Assembly (NCBI GenBank): GCA_025559845.1
Contig: CP048470.1
Coordinates: 920,001-984,000 of the forward strand
Reading direction: 5' to 3'
Source of the DNA: Agrobacterium tumefaciens
GTDB lineage: Bacteria > Pseudomonadota > Alphaproteobacteria > Rhizobiales > Rhizobiaceae
Length of the DNA: 64,000 bases
Position numbers and translations under genes: made by a program. This document shows, piece after piece, positions 35,164 through 47,667 of this stretch (position 1 is the stretch's first letter; each line of letters opens with the position of its first letter). The notes under the pieces were generated by a model that did not search any database, had not been told where the DNA came from, and saw only the letters and a list, made by a program, of their open reading frames with translations.

Positions 35164-35628
35164 TTCAGGAACCCCGAGCATCGGACAGGCGGGCAAGAAG
35201 CCAATCCGCAAAAAACCATGAGCAAACAACGACGCTCATCGAGCATCGCCGCCAGCACAATCGTTGCAGATTTTCTCCTCTGCTCCAGAGCTAGACCCGG
35301 CTACTTCCGAGTGCAAGCCACCAAACGGCAAAAATAAACCCGTTTACCCGCACCAGCGCGAATCACCGGAAGGTGCGACAAATTTATCCCAAACCCGCAA
35401 CGATAGCGGACCGCGCAAAGCCTTTTTTAAGCTCGCACCCAACCACTAAATGGCGAATGCTGAACGTAATCACACAAGCTTCATGCAAAGCGAATAGGCC
35501 ACTCTCACACCGGCGCTTGGCGACGGACGGGAAGGCGGCTAAACAACGTGTGGTGGAGATGTCACCGCTCCCCCGAGTCTTTACAGTGCACAGTTCGAAC
35601 AAACGCGGGATATCCGAAAGGAAGACGA
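35164..35628. other. Divergent intergenic region, EamA transporter / UDP-glucose dehydrogenase
   Basis: About 465 bases with no supported gene. It should hold both promoters. Open frames on both strands (for example minus 35384-35602) have no ribosome-binding site or family features. I found no EcfG promoter or clear operator. The only firm signal is AAGGAAG just before the ugd ATG. Confidence 0.5.
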
Positions 35629-36933
35629 ATGCGGATAGTCATGATCGGCTCCGGTTATGTGGGCCTTGTCTCCGGCGCTTGCTTTGCCGATTTCGGCCAC
35701 GACGTCATCTGTGTCGACAAGATGCCGGAAAAAATCGAGGCTTTGAAAACTGGCCATATTCCGATCTTTGAACCCGGCCTGGAGACGATCGTCGCCAACA
35801 ATGCCAAGGCTGGACGTCTAAGCTTCACCACCGACCTAACCGATGCCGTCAGCAATGCTGAGGTCGTTTTCATCGCCGTTGGCACGCCGTCGCGTCGTGG
35901 CGATGGCCACGCCGATCTCGGTTATGTCTATGCCGCAGCCAAAGAGATCGCTCACGCCATCACCGGTTTTACCGTCATCGTGACGAAATCGACTGTCCCC
36001 GTAGGGACTGGCGATGAGGTCGAGCGCATCATCCGCGAAGAAAATCCGTCAGCCGATTTCGCTGTTGTGTCGAACCCGGAGTTTCTGCGCGAGGGTGCGG
36101 CAATCGAAGACTTCAAACGACCAGACCGGATCGTGGTCGGACTTTCGGACGAGCGCGCCCGCCCGGTCATGACGGAGATCTACCGTCCGCTCTATCTCAA
36201 CCAGTCGCCGCTGCTCTTCACGACACGACGCGCATCCGAACTGATCAAATATGCCGCCAACGCGTTTCTCGCGATGAAGATCACCTTCATCAACGAGATG
36301 GCGGATTTGTGCGAGAAAGTCGGCGCCAACGTTCAGGATGTGTCGCGCGGTATCGGCCTCGACGGTCGCATCGGCTCCAAATTTCTGCATGCTGGTCCAG
36401 GCTACGGTGGTTCGTGCTTTCCCAAGGACACGCTGGCGCTTGCAAAAACGGCACAGGACTACGACAGCCCCGTTCGCCTGATCGAAACCACCATCGCCAT
36501 CAACGACAACCGCAAACGCGCCATGGGCCGCAAGGTCATCAATGCCGTGGGTGGTGATGTGCGCGGCAAGAAAATCGCCGTGCTCGGTCTGACCTTCAAG
36601 CCGAACACCGACGACATGCGCGACAGCCCAGCAATCGCCATCATCCAGACACTGCAGGACGGCGGTGCAAAGGTGATTGGATACGACCCTGAGGGCATGG
36701 CAAACGCGCGCCACGTGCTTGAGAACATCGAGTATGCCGAAGGGCCGTATGAAGCCGCAGAAGATGCTGATGCAGTGGTTATCGTGACCGAGTGGAACCA
36801 GTTCCGCGCGCTCGATCTACCACGCCTGAAAGCAATCATGAAAAGCCCGATCCTGGTGGATCTGCGTAACATCTATCGAACTGACGAGGTATCGGCGCAC
36901 GGCTTCGCCTATGCCGCTATCGGTCGCCCATAA
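35629..36933 (+). CDS. ugd: UDP-glucose 6-dehydrogenase
   Basis: Oxidises UDP-glucose to UDP-glucuronate with two NAD. The 434 residues have an N-terminal Rossmann domain ([16 protein letters not shown]), the central UDP-glucose/GDP-mannose dehydrogenase domain with catalytic C263 in [10 protein letters not shown], and the C-terminal UDP-binding domain. The ATG at 35629 has AAGGAAG seven bases upstream. The next gene, 14 bases on, encodes the UDP-glucuronate epimerase; in Sinorhizobium the corresponding pair is rkpK and lpsL, needed for surface polysaccharides. Confidence 0.96.
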   Translation: MRIVMIGSGYVGLVSGACFADFGHDVICVDKMPEKIEALKTGHIPIFEPGLETIVANNAKAGRLSFTTDLTDAVSNAEVVFIAVGTPSRRGDGHADLGYVYAAAKEIAHAITGFTVIVTKSTVPVGTGDEVERIIREENPSADFAVVSNPEFLREGAAIEDFKRPDRIVVGLSDERARPVMTEIYRPLYLNQSPLLFTTRRASELIKYAANAFLAMKITFINEMADLCEKVGANVQDVSRGIGLDGRIGSKFLHAGPGYGGSCFPKDTLALAKTAQDYDSPVRLIETTIAINDNRKRAMGRKVINAVGGDVRGKKIAVLGLTFKPNTDDMRDSPAIAIIQTLQDGGAKVIGYDPEGMANARHVLENIEYAEGPYEAAEDADAVVIVTEWNQFRALDLPRLKAIMKSPILVDLRNIYRTDEVSAHGFAYAAIGRP

Positions 36934-36947
36934 AGGTACTTCGGACT

Positions 36948-37964
36948 ATGCGTTATCTGATAACCGGCACAGCTGGCTTCATCGGCTTTTACGTGGCAAA
37001 ACGCCTGCTCGATCAGGGCCATTTCGTGGTCGGCTTCGACGGCATGACGAAGTACTACGATGTCAGCCTGAAAGAAAAACGTCACGCAATCCTCGCCCGG
37101 TCCAACGGTTTCAGGGCAGAGATCGGCATGCTCGAAGATGCCGATGCGTTGAAACGTGCTGCAGAGGCTGCCGAACCTGAGATCATCATTCATCTCGCCG
37201 CCCAGGCGGGTGTTCGCTACAGCCTCGAAAATCCCAAAGCCTATATCGATTCCAACCTCACGGGATCGTGGAATGTACTTGAACTGGCAAAGTCCATTGG
37301 TGTCAAACATCTGATGCTGGCTTCGACCTCGTCCATTTACGGGGCGAACGAGAAGGTGCCATTTGCTGAAAGCGACAAGGCCGACGAGCCGATGACGCTT
37401 TACGCCGCAACGAAAAAATCCATGGAGTTGATGGCGCATAGCTATGCCCATCTCTATAAATTGCCCATCACGGCATTCCGCTTTTTCACGGTCTACGGCC
37501 CCTGGGGTCGCCCTGATATGGCGCCAATCAAATTCGTGGATGCGATTTCGAACGACCGCCCGATCGATATATACGGTGAAGGCAATATGAGCCGCGATTT
37601 CACCTATATCGATGACCTGGTTGAAGGCATCGTGCGGTTGAGCCAGGTCATTCCATCCGAAGACAACCGTGTCACGCAGGACGGCGTCACCGACTCTCTG
37701 TCACGGCACGCACCGTTCCGCGTCGTGAATGTCGGCGGTGGTCAACCCGTCCAGCTGATGCATTTCGTCGAAACCGTGGAAAAGGCTGTCGGCAAACCAG
37801 CAATCCGCAACATGCTGCCCATGCAGCAAGGCGATGTGCCACGTACATTCGCCTCGCCAGACCTGCTGCGTGCGTTGACAGATTATGTGCCGCAAACGTC
37901 CGTCGAACAAGGCATTGAAGCGCTGGTAGCGTGGTATCGCGACATGCAATCAGGCCGGGTTTAA
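36948..37964 (+). CDS. lpsL: UDP-glucuronate 4-epimerase (LpsL-like)
   Basis: Extended SDR of 338 residues that converts UDP-glucuronate to UDP-galacturonate, the donor of galacturonic acid for rhizobial LPS. It has a Rossmann motif GTAGFIG (7-13), the Ser/Thr region ASTSSIYG (125-132) and catalytic Y152/K156 in YAATK, with [14 protein letters not shown] typical of UDP-glucuronate epimerases. It follows ugd by 14 bases, so both enzymes of the UDP-Glc to UDP-GalA path are made together. A dTDP-glucose dehydratase is unlikely given the partner gene. Confidence 0.9.
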   Translation: MRYLITGTAGFIGFYVAKRLLDQGHFVVGFDGMTKYYDVSLKEKRHAILARSNGFRAEIGMLEDADALKRAAEAAEPEIIIHLAAQAGVRYSLENPKAYIDSNLTGSWNVLELAKSIGVKHLMLASTSSIYGANEKVPFAESDKADEPMTLYAATKKSMELMAHSYAHLYKLPITAFRFFTVYGPWGRPDMAPIKFVDAISNDRPIDIYGEGNMSRDFTYIDDLVEGIVRLSQVIPSEDNRVTQDGVTDSLSRHAPFRVVNVGGGQPVQLMHFVETVEKAVGKPAIRNMLPMQQGDVPRTFASPDLLRALTDYVPQTSVEQGIEALVAWYRDMQSGRV

Positions 37965-37974
37965 CCCCGGCCTT
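37952..37974. terminator. Hairpin at the end of the UDP-galacturonate operon
   Basis: AGGCCGGG (37952-37959) and CCCGGCCT (37966-37973) form a perfect eight-base stem whose loop contains the lpsL stop codon. Only two T follow, so it is a weak intrinsic terminator at best. It lies between convergent genes. Confidence 0.55.
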
Positions 37975-37997
37975 GCAAAGATGCTGTTCGTGCTCCG

Positions 37998-40337
37998 CTA
38001 CGGCAGCGAATATGCGATCACGTAATCGCCCGGTTTCGTTCCCACGGAACCGTGACCGCCAGCAACCATGACAACATATTGTTTGCCGTCGTCGAGTGCA
38101 TAGGTCATCGGTGTTGCCTGTCCACCTGCCGGAAGCCGCGCATCCCAAAGCTGCTTGCCGGTGGTCAGGTCATATGCCCGCAGATAATTGTCGACCGCAG
38201 CACCAAGAAACGCAACGCCACCCTTGGTGATGATCGGTCCGCCAATGCCCGGCACCCCGATCTTGAAGGGAAGTGGCAGCGGCGTCATGTCGTAGACGGT
38301 GCCGTTCTTGCGCTTATAGGCAATATCTCCGGTACGCAGGTCGGCACCGGCGACGTAGCCCCATGGCGGCGCCTGGCAGGGAATTTTCAACGGACCGAGA
38401 AACGGCCCCATAAAGACACCGTAGGGCGCTCCATCATTGCGGTTCAGACCCTGCTCACTGCCCTTTTCATCCTGTCCTTTGGGTGGAATCTGATCACGCG
38501 GAACAAGACGCGAGGTGAAGGCAAGGTAGGTCGGCATGCCAAACATCACCTGCCGCTCAGGATCAATTGCCACGCTGCCCCAGTTGAACGTACCAAAATT
38601 GCCGGGATAAACGAGCGTACCCGTCAATGATGGCGGCGTGTAGCGCCCCTTGTAATTCAACTGATGAAAGCTGATACGGCACGCAAGCTGATCGAACATG
38701 GAAACGCCCCACATGTTCTTTTCCTGAAGCGGGGCGGGCTTGAATGTCAGTAGCGACGTCGGCTGCGTGGGCGCGCTGAAATCTTCCGGGATAGCACCTC
38801 CAGGTGCCGGTTCTTCGGTAACCGCCAGCAGGGGCTCACCGGTACGGCGGTCGAGAACATAGATGTCACCCTGTTTGGTCGGCCCCACCAGTGCGGGAAC
38901 TAGGGTTCCGTCTTGTTTGGTGATGTCGAGAAGCACCGGCTGGGCAGGAACGTCCATGTCCCAGAGATCGTGATGGACGGTCTGGCGAACCCAGCGGTCC
39001 TTCCCGGTGTTGATATCCAGTGCGACGATTGACGACGAGTATTTCTCGACGCTCTCGCTGCGCCCCATGCCAAGCTGGTCAGGCACCTGGTTGCCGAGCG
39101 GGATATAAACGAGACCGAGGTCCTCATCATAACTGAACACGGACCAGCTATTCGGTGAGTTTGTGGTGTAAGTCTCACCCGGTCCAAGCGGTTCGGTTTT
39201 CGTCGGATTTCCCGAATCCCAGTTCCAGATCAACGCGCCCGTGTTGACATCAAACGCGCGAATGACGCCTGATTGCTCCTGCGTCGAATAATTATCGTTC
39301 ACCGCGCCGCCGATGATGATCTTTCCCGCGACAATCACAGGCGGTGATGTGGAGTAATAATAGCCCGCTGGATTATATTGCATGCCCTGCTCAAGGTGCA
39401 GCACACCCTGATCGGCGAAGGAGGTGCATATCTGTCCGGTCTGCGCATCGAGTGCAATCAGGCGTGCATCCGAGGTGGGCAGGTAGACGCGCTGTGCGCA
39501 AGCGGTTCCCGGTGCAGCTGACGGTTCGGCATAATAGGAAACGCCACGGCAAGTCTGATGCTGCCGGTCCGGGTTGAGGCCGACGTTCGGATCGTACTTC
39601 CATTTTTCCTTGCCGGTTGCGGCGTCAATGGCAATCGCCCAATTGTGAGGCGTGCAGATATAAAGCAGCCCGCCAACCTTGAGCGGCGTGACCTGGTAGG
39701 TGGTCTCGCCCACGTCGTCCGGCAGCTTGACGTCGCCGGTCTGGTAACGCCAGACTTCCTTCAACTGAGAGACATTGTCGACAGTGATCTGCGTCAGGGG
39801 CGAATAACGCTGGCCGTAAGGTGTGCGACCATACTGATGCCACTCATTATCAGGCACATCGCCGCCATAGACCGGTGCAGACACCAGCTTTTCCTGCGGC
39901 AACTCTCCAGACTGATTGTGCGGGTCTTGCGTCATCGAGTAACCGGCGACGATGATCGCGATCAGAACCGAGAGCGCCAGCGGCCAGGCGTTCGGACCGT
40001 AAACCGTTCCCGTAGGGCTCGCAAACCCGAGCGGTTTCTTGATCCAGGGGGTCAGCAACCACAAGCCGATGAGAATGATGACACCGCCACGAGGCCCGAG
40101 CTGCCACCAGTCGAAACCGACTTCCCAAATTGCCCAGACGAGGGTGGCAAGGATGAGAACCGCGTAGACGTGAAGCGCAAACTTGCTGCGCTTGAACAAC
40201 AAGACGGCGGTGAGCACGAAGGCCAGCCCCGACAAGGCATAATAAAAGCTTCCGCCCAGCATCACCAGTTGTGAGCCGAACCCGAACAAAGCAAGGCCGA
40301 TAAGCGTGAGAATAACTGCAGTGACTGTAACTGCCAT
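37998..40337 (-). CDS. gcd: Membrane-bound PQQ-dependent glucose dehydrogenase
   Basis: Oxidises glucose and other aldoses to lactones in the periplasm and passes electrons to ubiquinone. The protein of 779 residues has five N-terminal membrane helices (about 1-135) and an eight-bladed PQQ propeller domain beginning near VPDNEWHQYGRTPYGQRYS, the same layout as E. coli Gcd (796 residues). I chose ATG 40337 (MAVTVTAVILTL): GGGGGC lies upstream and the protein begins in the first membrane helix. The frame is open to 40418, but a consensus EcfG promoter lies inside that extension, which suggests it is not translated. No PQQ synthesis genes are in the window. Confidence 0.92.
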   Translation of the reverse strand: MAVTVTAVILTLIGLALFGFGSQLVMLGGSFYYALSGLAFVLTAVLLFKRSKFALHVYAVLILATLVWAIWEVGFDWWQLGPRGGVIILIGLWLLTPWIKKPLGFASPTGTVYGPNAWPLALSVLIAIIVAGYSMTQDPHNQSGELPQEKLVSAPVYGGDVPDNEWHQYGRTPYGQRYSPLTQITVDNVSQLKEVWRYQTGDVKLPDDVGETTYQVTPLKVGGLLYICTPHNWAIAIDAATGKEKWKYDPNVGLNPDRQHQTCRGVSYYAEPSAAPGTACAQRVYLPTSDARLIALDAQTGQICTSFADQGVLHLEQGMQYNPAGYYYSTSPPVIVAGKIIIGGAVNDNYSTQEQSGVIRAFDVNTGALIWNWDSGNPTKTEPLGPGETYTTNSPNSWSVFSYDEDLGLVYIPLGNQVPDQLGMGRSESVEKYSSSIVALDINTGKDRWVRQTVHHDLWDMDVPAQPVLLDITKQDGTLVPALVGPTKQGDIYVLDRRTGEPLLAVTEEPAPGGAIPEDFSAPTQPTSLLTFKPAPLQEKNMWGVSMFDQLACRISFHQLNYKGRYTPPSLTGTLVYPGNFGTFNWGSVAIDPERQVMFGMPTYLAFTSRLVPRDQIPPKGQDEKGSEQGLNRNDGAPYGVFMGPFLGPLKIPCQAPPWGYVAGADLRTGDIAYKRKNGTVYDMTPLPLPFKIGVPGIGGPIITKGGVAFLGAAVDNYLRAYDLTTGKQLWDARLPAGGQATPMTYALDDGKQYVVMVAGGHGSVGTKPGDYVIAYSLP

Positions 40338-40370
40338 GAATTGCCCCCGATTCCCTGTCATTTTGCGTGC

Positions 40371-40395
40371 AACGAAGTCGCGGGCATTTGGTTCC
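40371..40395 (-). promoter_or_regulatory. Predicted EcfG promoter for glucose dehydrogenase
   Basis: On the minus strand GGAAC (complement of 40391-40395), 16-base spacer, CGTT (complement of 40371-40374). Transcription would start near 40365, 28 bases before the ATG at 40337. It would separate gcd from the upstream bdhA operon on the same strand. Confidence 0.62.
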
Positions 40396-40457
40396 GTCTG
40401 GCTCTCTTTTTTATTCAAGCCAAGCTTGAAGTGTCACTCATTTATGCAATCAAAAGC

Positions 40458-41249
40458 TTATTTTGCCGTCCATCCACCATCGATCGAGATGGTTGTTCCG
40501 GTGATGGATCGGGCCATGTCGCCACAGAGATAAAGCGCCATCTCAGCAATCTCTTCCGGCTGGACGAACCGCCTGGTCGGCTGAGGGGCAAGAATGACCT
40601 TTTTGATAACATCTTCTTCGCTCATGCCATGCACGCGGGCCTGATCGACAATCTGCGCTGCGACAAGCGGCGTCAAAACGTATCCGGGGCAGATGGCATT
40701 GCAGGTAATCCCCTGCTCGGCCACTTCCAGTGCCACGCTTTTCGTCAGCCCCACCACCGCATGTTTGGTCGCCACATAGGGTGCTTTGAAAGGCGATGCC
40801 CGCAAGCCGTGCGCGGATGCGATATTTATGATGCGGCCCCATCCCCTTTGCTTCATGCCAGGCAAGGCGGCATGGGTTGCATGGAAAGCACTATCCAGCG
40901 AGACGGCAACAATCCGCGAGAAATCTGCGAAATCAAACTCATCGATCGGGGCGACCTTTTGAATGCCGGCATTGTTGACCAGCACATCGATGCCGCCAAG
41001 TTTGCCAATCACGGTTTCGGCGAGATGGGCGCTTTCTTCATATTTGGCCAGGTTGGCGGAGAAATAGACAGGCGTATGCCGGGCGTTTTTTGCCACTGTT
41101 TCAAGCACCTGAGCCGCATCTTCAGGCTGTTCGATGCCGTGGAGCGCCACGAGATATCCTGCCTCCGCAAAACGTTTGGCAATTGCCAGCCCAATGCCGC
41201 TCGTCGATCCTGTGACAAGGACGATCTTCGGTTCTGTGTCTTCGCCCAT
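40458..41249 (-). CDS. bdhA: 3-hydroxybutyrate dehydrogenase
   Basis: Short-chain dehydrogenase of 263 residues that oxidises D-3-hydroxybutyrate to acetoacetate with NAD. It has TGSTSGIG (13-20), NNAG (92-95), and the catalytic S145, Y158 and K162. The stretch NIASAHGLRASPFKAPYVATKH and PGYVLTPL are typical of bacterial BDH. It is four bases after the acetoacetyl-CoA synthetase gene, so acetoacetate made here can be activated directly. It is the last gene of the long liv-to-bdh operon. Confidence 0.93.
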   Translation of the reverse strand: MGEDTEPKIVLVTGSTSGIGLAIAKRFAEAGYLVALHGIEQPEDAAQVLETVAKNARHTPVYFSANLAKYEESAHLAETVIGKLGGIDVLVNNAGIQKVAPIDEFDFADFSRIVAVSLDSAFHATHAALPGMKQRGWGRIINIASAHGLRASPFKAPYVATKHAVVGLTKSVALEVAEQGITCNAICPGYVLTPLVAAQIVDQARVHGMSEEDVIKKVILAPQPTRRFVQPEEIAEMALYLCGDMARSITGTTISIDGGWTAK

Positions 41250-41252
41250 AGC

Positions 41253-43204
<1,952 letters not shown>

Positions 43205-43208
<4 letters not shown>

Positions 43209-44089
43209 GCATCACCTCCCCGCAACATCTCGACGATTGCCGAAAAATCGCGATCACCGCTGCCCTCCCCCACAAACCCTTCATATAGCTCGGCGGCGGC
43301 TTTCCCGAGTGGGGTGGAGGCCCCCGCGCCATTGGCGGCTTCCTGTGACAGCTTCAAATCCTTTAACATCAGGGCTGCGGCAAAACCCGGCCTGTATTCA
43401 TTGTTGGCAGGTGACGTCGGCACCGGACCCGGCACTGGGCAATAGGTGGTGAGCGACCAGCACTGTCCCGACGAGGTTGAAGCAACATCGAAAAGCGCTT
43501 GATGCGAAAGACCAAGCTTTTCGCCCAGCACAAAGGCCTCGGACACGGCGATCATCGAAATACCGAGGATCATGTTGTTGCAGATCTTTGCCGCCTGTCC
43601 GTTGCCACCCTTGCCGCAGTGGACGATCTTCTTGCCCATTGCCTCGAGGATCGGTCTTGCTGCTGCGAAAGCATCCGCCTCACCGCCACACATGAAGGTC
43701 AGGGTTCCAGCTGCTGCCCCGCCAGTGCCTCCAGAAACGGGCGCATCGATAGACGGGCAGCCTGCAGATACCGCCAGCGCATGGGCCTTCAAGGCGCTCT
43801 CCATATCAACAGTGGAGCAATCGATGAGAAGTGTTCCGGACGCGACCTTCTGCACCAGATCACCATAAACGGAAACCACATGTTCGCCCTTCGGCAACAT
43901 CGTTATGACGACATCCGCACCATCTATCGCGGTCTCGGTCGCTGCCGCGACCGGTACACCCGCCTGCCTTGCGGCAGTGATGCAGGCCTCGGCAAGATCG
44001 AAACCTCTGACGGCGTATCCCGCCTTCACCAGATTGACAGCCATGGGCAGGCCCATATGCCCCAGCCCAATAAAAGCGACGGTTTGCAT
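43205..44089 (-). CDS. mmsB: 3-hydroxyisobutyrate dehydrogenase
   Basis: Beta-hydroxyacid dehydrogenase of 294 residues: nucleotide motif GLGHMG (8-13), the substrate-binding DAPVSGGTGGA (about 115-125), and the catalytic Lys in GNGQAAKICNNM. These match the valine-degradation enzyme that converts 3-hydroxyisobutyrate to methylmalonate semialdehyde. It lies inside an operon with a GMC oxidoreductase and acetoacetate genes, so its substrate could also be a related 3-hydroxyacid. It overlaps the next gene by four bases. Confidence 0.88.
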
Positions 44090-44101
44090 GGTCTTATCCT
44101 C

Positions 44102-45697
44102 TTATCGATTGTCCGCGAGGATCATGTCGGCGGCTTTTTCCGCAATCATGATGGTCGGCGAATTGGTGTTTCCTGAGGTGATCCGCGGCATGATCGACGC
44201 ATCCGCCACCCGCAGTCCACGAAGTTTCCGAAATTGAAGGCGGGCGTCAACGACGCTCTCGAGATCGGAGCCCATGCGTAGCGTGCCGACCGGGTGAAAG
44301 ATCGTCGTGCCGATATCCCCGGCCGCCTGCGCCAGATCATTGTCGTTTTCATAGGACGGACCGGGCTTGTATTCTTCAGGTCTAAACCGAGAGAAAGCCG
44401 GCTGCCCGACAATACGACGGGTCAGCCTCATAGCATCGATTGCGACCTGACGGTCGCCTTCCGTCGTCAGATAATTTGGCCGTATTTCTGGTTGCATGGC
44501 GAAATCAGGACCCTTGACGTGCACCGAGCCTCGACTTTCGGGGCGCAGGTTGCAGACGCTGGCGGTGATCGCGGGAAATGTGTGAACCGGTTCGCCGAAC
44601 TTATCGAGAGATACAGGTTGCACGTGATACTCCAGATCGGCCGTCTCCTTTTCCGGAGAAGAGCGTGTGAAGACGCCAAGCTGGCTCGGCGCCATCGCCA
44701 TCGGGCCGGAACGGCTCAGCGCATATTCGAAACCGATACGGGCCTTTCCAAACAACGTCGACGCCCTTTCGTTCAGCGTCGACACACCCGAAACCTTGTA
44801 GATCATCCGCAATTGCAAATGGTCCTGAAGGTTCTCGCCAACGCCTTCAACCTCCAACACCGAGTCGATCCCCGCCCTCTGCAGCACGTCTCCGCGCCCG
44901 ACACCCGACAATTCAAGAATGTGGGGCGAACCGATCGCGCCTGCGGAGAGAACGGTCTCCCTGCGTGCGTGCGCTGTCTTCGACACGCCGTCATGATGGA
45001 ACTCCACCCCCTTGACCGCACCTTCTTCGATAATAAGCCGTCGCACATGCGCCTTGGTGAGAACGGTCAGGTTGGCACGACCACGCGCCGGCTTCAGAAA
45101 GGCCTTGGCGGTGTTCCAGCGCCAACCCGAACGCTGGTTTACGTCAAAGTAGCCTGCACCCTCATTGTCGCCTCTGTTGAAATCATCCGTCGCGGGAATT
45201 CCAGCTTCTGCAGCGGCCTTTTGAAATGCGTCCAGCACATCCCAGCGAACACGTGCCTTTTCCACCCGCCATTCGCCGCCCGTCCCATGCAAGCTGCTCT
45301 TGCCGCGATAAAAATCCTCAGACTTCACGAAGTAGGGAAGTACATCATCCCACCCCCAACCCTCGCAACCCAGTTGACGCCACATGTCATAATCACGCGA
45401 CTGGCCGCGCATATAGATCATGCCGTTGATGGATGAGCAGCCACCAAGAACCTTGCCCCGCGGATAGATCAACGACCGGCCATTCAGTCCCGGTTCTTCC
45501 GCCGTCTTGAAGCACCAGTCCGTACGCGGATTGTTGATGCAGTAGAGATAACCGACCGGAATGTGGATCCAGTGATAGTTGTCGCTACCGCCGGCTTCCA
45601 GCAAGAGCACACGATTATTCGGGTCTTTCGAGAGGCGGTTGGCGAGAACGCAGCCAGCGCTGCCCGCTCCGATGACGATATAGTCATATTCGCCCAT
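44102..45697 (-). CDS. GMC-family FAD-dependent oxidoreductase (choline dehydrogenase-like)
   Basis: Flavoenzyme of 531 residues that oxidises an alcohol. It has the FAD motif GAGSAGC (9-15), the GMC signature [14 protein letters not shown] and the C-terminal GTLRMG and [12 protein letters not shown] segments. It resembles alcohol/choline dehydrogenases, but there is no betB or betI neighbour, so choline is not a safe guess. The start at 45697 has GGAG six bases upstream; 18 further in-frame codons are not supported. It is 12 bases from the next gene and 74 bases after livM, with a hairpin between. Confidence 0.88.
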   Translation of the reverse strand: MGEYDYIVIGAGSAGCVLANRLSKDPNNRVLLLEAGGSDNYHWIHIPVGYLYCINNPRTDWCFKTAEEPGLNGRSLIYPRGKVLGGCSSINGMIYMRGQSRDYDMWRQLGCEGWGWDDVLPYFVKSEDFYRGKSSLHGTGGEWRVEKARVRWDVLDAFQKAAAEAGIPATDDFNRGDNEGAGYFDVNQRSGWRWNTAKAFLKPARGRANLTVLTKAHVRRLIIEEGAVKGVEFHHDGVSKTAHARRETVLSAGAIGSPHILELSGVGRGDVLQRAGIDSVLEVEGVGENLQDHLQLRMIYKVSGVSTLNERASTLFGKARIGFEYALSRSGPMAMAPSQLGVFTRSSPEKETADLEYHVQPVSLDKFGEPVHTFPAITASVCNLRPESRGSVHVKGPDFAMQPEIRPNYLTTEGDRQVAIDAMRLTRRIVGQPAFSRFRPEEYKPGPSYENDNDLAQAAGDIGTTIFHPVGTLRMGSDLESVVDARLQFRKLRGLRVADASIMPRITSGNTNSPTIMIAEKAADMILADNR

Positions 45698-45720
45698 GCT
45701 TTTCTCCGTGCAGTCCCGCT

Positions 45721-45742
45721 CTCGTGCCGAAAACGGCACGAG
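45721..45742 (-). repeat. Intercistronic hairpin between livM and the GMC oxidoreductase gene
   Basis: CTCGTGCCG (45721-45729), AAAA loop, CGGCACGAG (45734-45742): a perfect nine-base stem without a T-run on the minus strand. It may trim or stabilise the upstream transporter mRNA and so set different levels of transporter and enzymes. Confidence 0.6.
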
Positions 45743-45771
45743 CCAGACCATTCATTCCGTTTTCACAAAAC

Positions 45772-46776
45772 CTAGCCGCGATGCTGGAAACCGAGTTTCC
45801 GACCAATGCGTGAAGCGTAGAATTCGCCAATCAGGCCACGGCGGAAGACCAGCACGCAGGCCATGAAGACGAGACCGGTGATGATCGTCACCGGAAAATC
45901 AGATGTCGCCAGATAGTTCTGGAGGGTAACGACAAGACCAGCGCCGAAGATTGGCCCGATCATGGTTCCAATGCCACCGAGCAACGTCATCAAAATGACT
46001 TCGCCAGACATCTGCCAGGTCACATCGGTCAAGGTCGCGAACTGGAAAACCAGCGCCTTGAGACCACCCGCCAGACCCGCAAGTGTTGCCGACATTACAA
46101 ATGCACCAAGCTTGTAGCGCTGGACACTGTATCCCAGTGAAATGGCACGCTGCTCGTTCTCGCGGATCGACTTCAAGATCATGCCGAAGGGCGAGTTGAC
46201 GAAACGCCATATCACCAGCAATGCAATCACAAAAGCGGCCAGCACCGTGTAGTACATGCTGTTTGTCGCGTTGAGATCGAGAATCCCGAAGAGGTGGCCG
46301 CGCGGTACACCCTGAAGTCCGTCTTCCCCGTGTGTGAACGGCGCCTGCAGGCAGAAGAAATAGAACATCTGCGACAAGGCAAGCGTGATCATGGCGAAGT
46401 AGATGCCCTGACGCCGGATGGCAAAAAAGCCGATGACCAGACCAAGAAGGGCAGCCCCGGCCATGCCAATGACGAGACCGATCTCCGGTGTCACACCCCA
46501 TTCCTTCACAGAATAGGCCGTGAAGTAGGCCGCGCCGCCGAAGAACGCCGCATGGCCGAACGACAGGAGACCCGTATAGCCTATCAGCAGATTGAAGGCG
46601 CAGGCAAACAGCGCAAAGCACAAGAGCTTCATCAGGAAGATCGGGTAGATGAACATCGGCGCGACAACCAGTACCCCAAGGCCGGCAACAATCAACGCCG
46701 TCCGGATGGTTCCAGCCGTTGTAGACACTTCCGTATGAGGCAAGGCAGCAGCAGAGTTCTGAATGGCTTTGGACAT
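45772..46776 (-). CDS. livM: Branched-chain amino acid-type ABC transporter permease (LivM)
   Basis: Inner-membrane permease of 334 residues with about ten hydrophobic segments and the LivM signature (GYTGLLSFGHAAFFG; GIYFAMITLALSQM). It forms the channel with LivH. The ATG at 46776 has AAGGACG upstream and is separated from the livH stop by one base, so translation is coupled. The in-frame ATG at 46824 would lie inside livH. Confidence 0.93.
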   Translation of the reverse strand: MSKAIQNSAAALPHTEVSTTAGTIRTALIVAGLGVLVVAPMFIYPIFLMKLLCFALFACAFNLLIGYTGLLSFGHAAFFGGAAYFTAYSVKEWGVTPEIGLVIGMAGAALLGLVIGFFAIRRQGIYFAMITLALSQMFYFFCLQAPFTHGEDGLQGVPRGHLFGILDLNATNSMYYTVLAAFVIALLVIWRFVNSPFGMILKSIRENEQRAISLGYSVQRYKLGAFVMSATLAGLAGGLKALVFQFATLTDVTWQMSGEVILMTLLGGIGTMIGPIFGAGLVVTLQNYLATSDFPVTIITGLVFMACVLVFRRGLIGEFYASRIGRKLGFQHRG

Positions 46777-46777
46777 A

Positions 46778-47665
46778 TCAGGCGTCCTTTCCGAAAAGTC
46801 CGGCGGGGCGGATGAGAAGCACAAAGGCCATGATGACGAAGATGACGATGTTTGAGGCCTCCGGATAGAAGACCTTGGTCAGTCCTTCCGCAATGCCTAG
46901 CATGTAACCCGTTACGATGGCACCCATGATCGATCCCATGCCGCCGACCACGACCACGGCAAACACCACGATGATGAGGTTGGTGCCCATGAGAGGCGAC
47001 ACCTGATAGATCGGTGCGGCCAGCACACCGGTGAACCCGGCAAGCCCGGCTCCAAGCGCGTAGGTCAGGGTCAAAAGAACCGGCACGTTGATGCCGAATG
47101 CCTGGACAAGCGTCGGGTTTTCCGTAGCGGCGCGCAGGTAGGAGCCGAGACGGGTCTTTTCGATCAGCGCCCATGTCGCGATGCAGGCGATAAGGGAAAT
47201 GACAACGACGAAGGCACGGTAGTTCGGCAGGAACATGAAGCCCAGATTGGTGCCACCTGCTAACTGCGGCGGAACCGAATAGGGTTGACCGGCCGCGCCA
47301 TAAAGCCAGCGAAAAGTCCCTTCCACCACAAGCGCCAGACCGAAGGTGAACAGCAGGCCGTAGAGCGGATCAAGATCGTAAAGGCGCGACAGCATGAACC
47401 GTTCGATGATGGCGCCGAACAGCGCCACAACGAGCGGTGTCACCACCAGTGCAACCCAGAAATTGATGCCGAAATATTGTAGCCCGAGGAAGGCCACGAA
47501 CGCGCCGAGCATATATTGCGCGCCGTGGGCGAAGTTGATGACGCGCAGCAGGCCGAAGATGACGGCGAGGCCGAGCGACAGCAACGCATAAAACGAGCCG
47601 TTGATGAGGCCGACGAGCAATTGGCCCAACAGGGCCTGCACAGGAATGCCGAAGATCATCGTCAT
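46778..47665 (-). CDS. livH: Branched-chain amino acid-type ABC transporter permease (LivH)
   Basis: Inner-membrane permease of 295 residues with about eight helices and LivH signatures (GLINGSFYALLSLGLAVIFG; RVINFAHGAQYMLGAF; VGGMGSIMGAI). It pairs with LivM. It starts two bases after the livF stop on the minus strand. An alternative ATG two codons in (47659) is possible. Confidence 0.93.
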   Translation of the reverse strand: MTMIFGIPVQALLGQLLVGLINGSFYALLSLGLAVIFGLLRVINFAHGAQYMLGAFVAFLGLQYFGINFWVALVVTPLVVALFGAIIERFMLSRLYDLDPLYGLLFTFGLALVVEGTFRWLYGAAGQPYSVPPQLAGGTNLGFMFLPNYRAFVVVISLIACIATWALIEKTRLGSYLRAATENPTLVQAFGINVPVLLTLTYALGAGLAGFTGVLAAPIYQVSPLMGTNLIIVVFAVVVVGGMGSIMGAIVTGYMLGIAEGLTKVFYPEASNIVIFVIMAFVLLIRPAGLFGKDA

Positions 47666-47667
47666 CG

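Noticed and set aside
44102..45697. Naming the GMC oxidoreductase betA (choline dehydrogenase)
   Set aside because: No betaine aldehyde dehydrogenase or BetI gene is nearby and the co-operonic enzymes point to another substrate.
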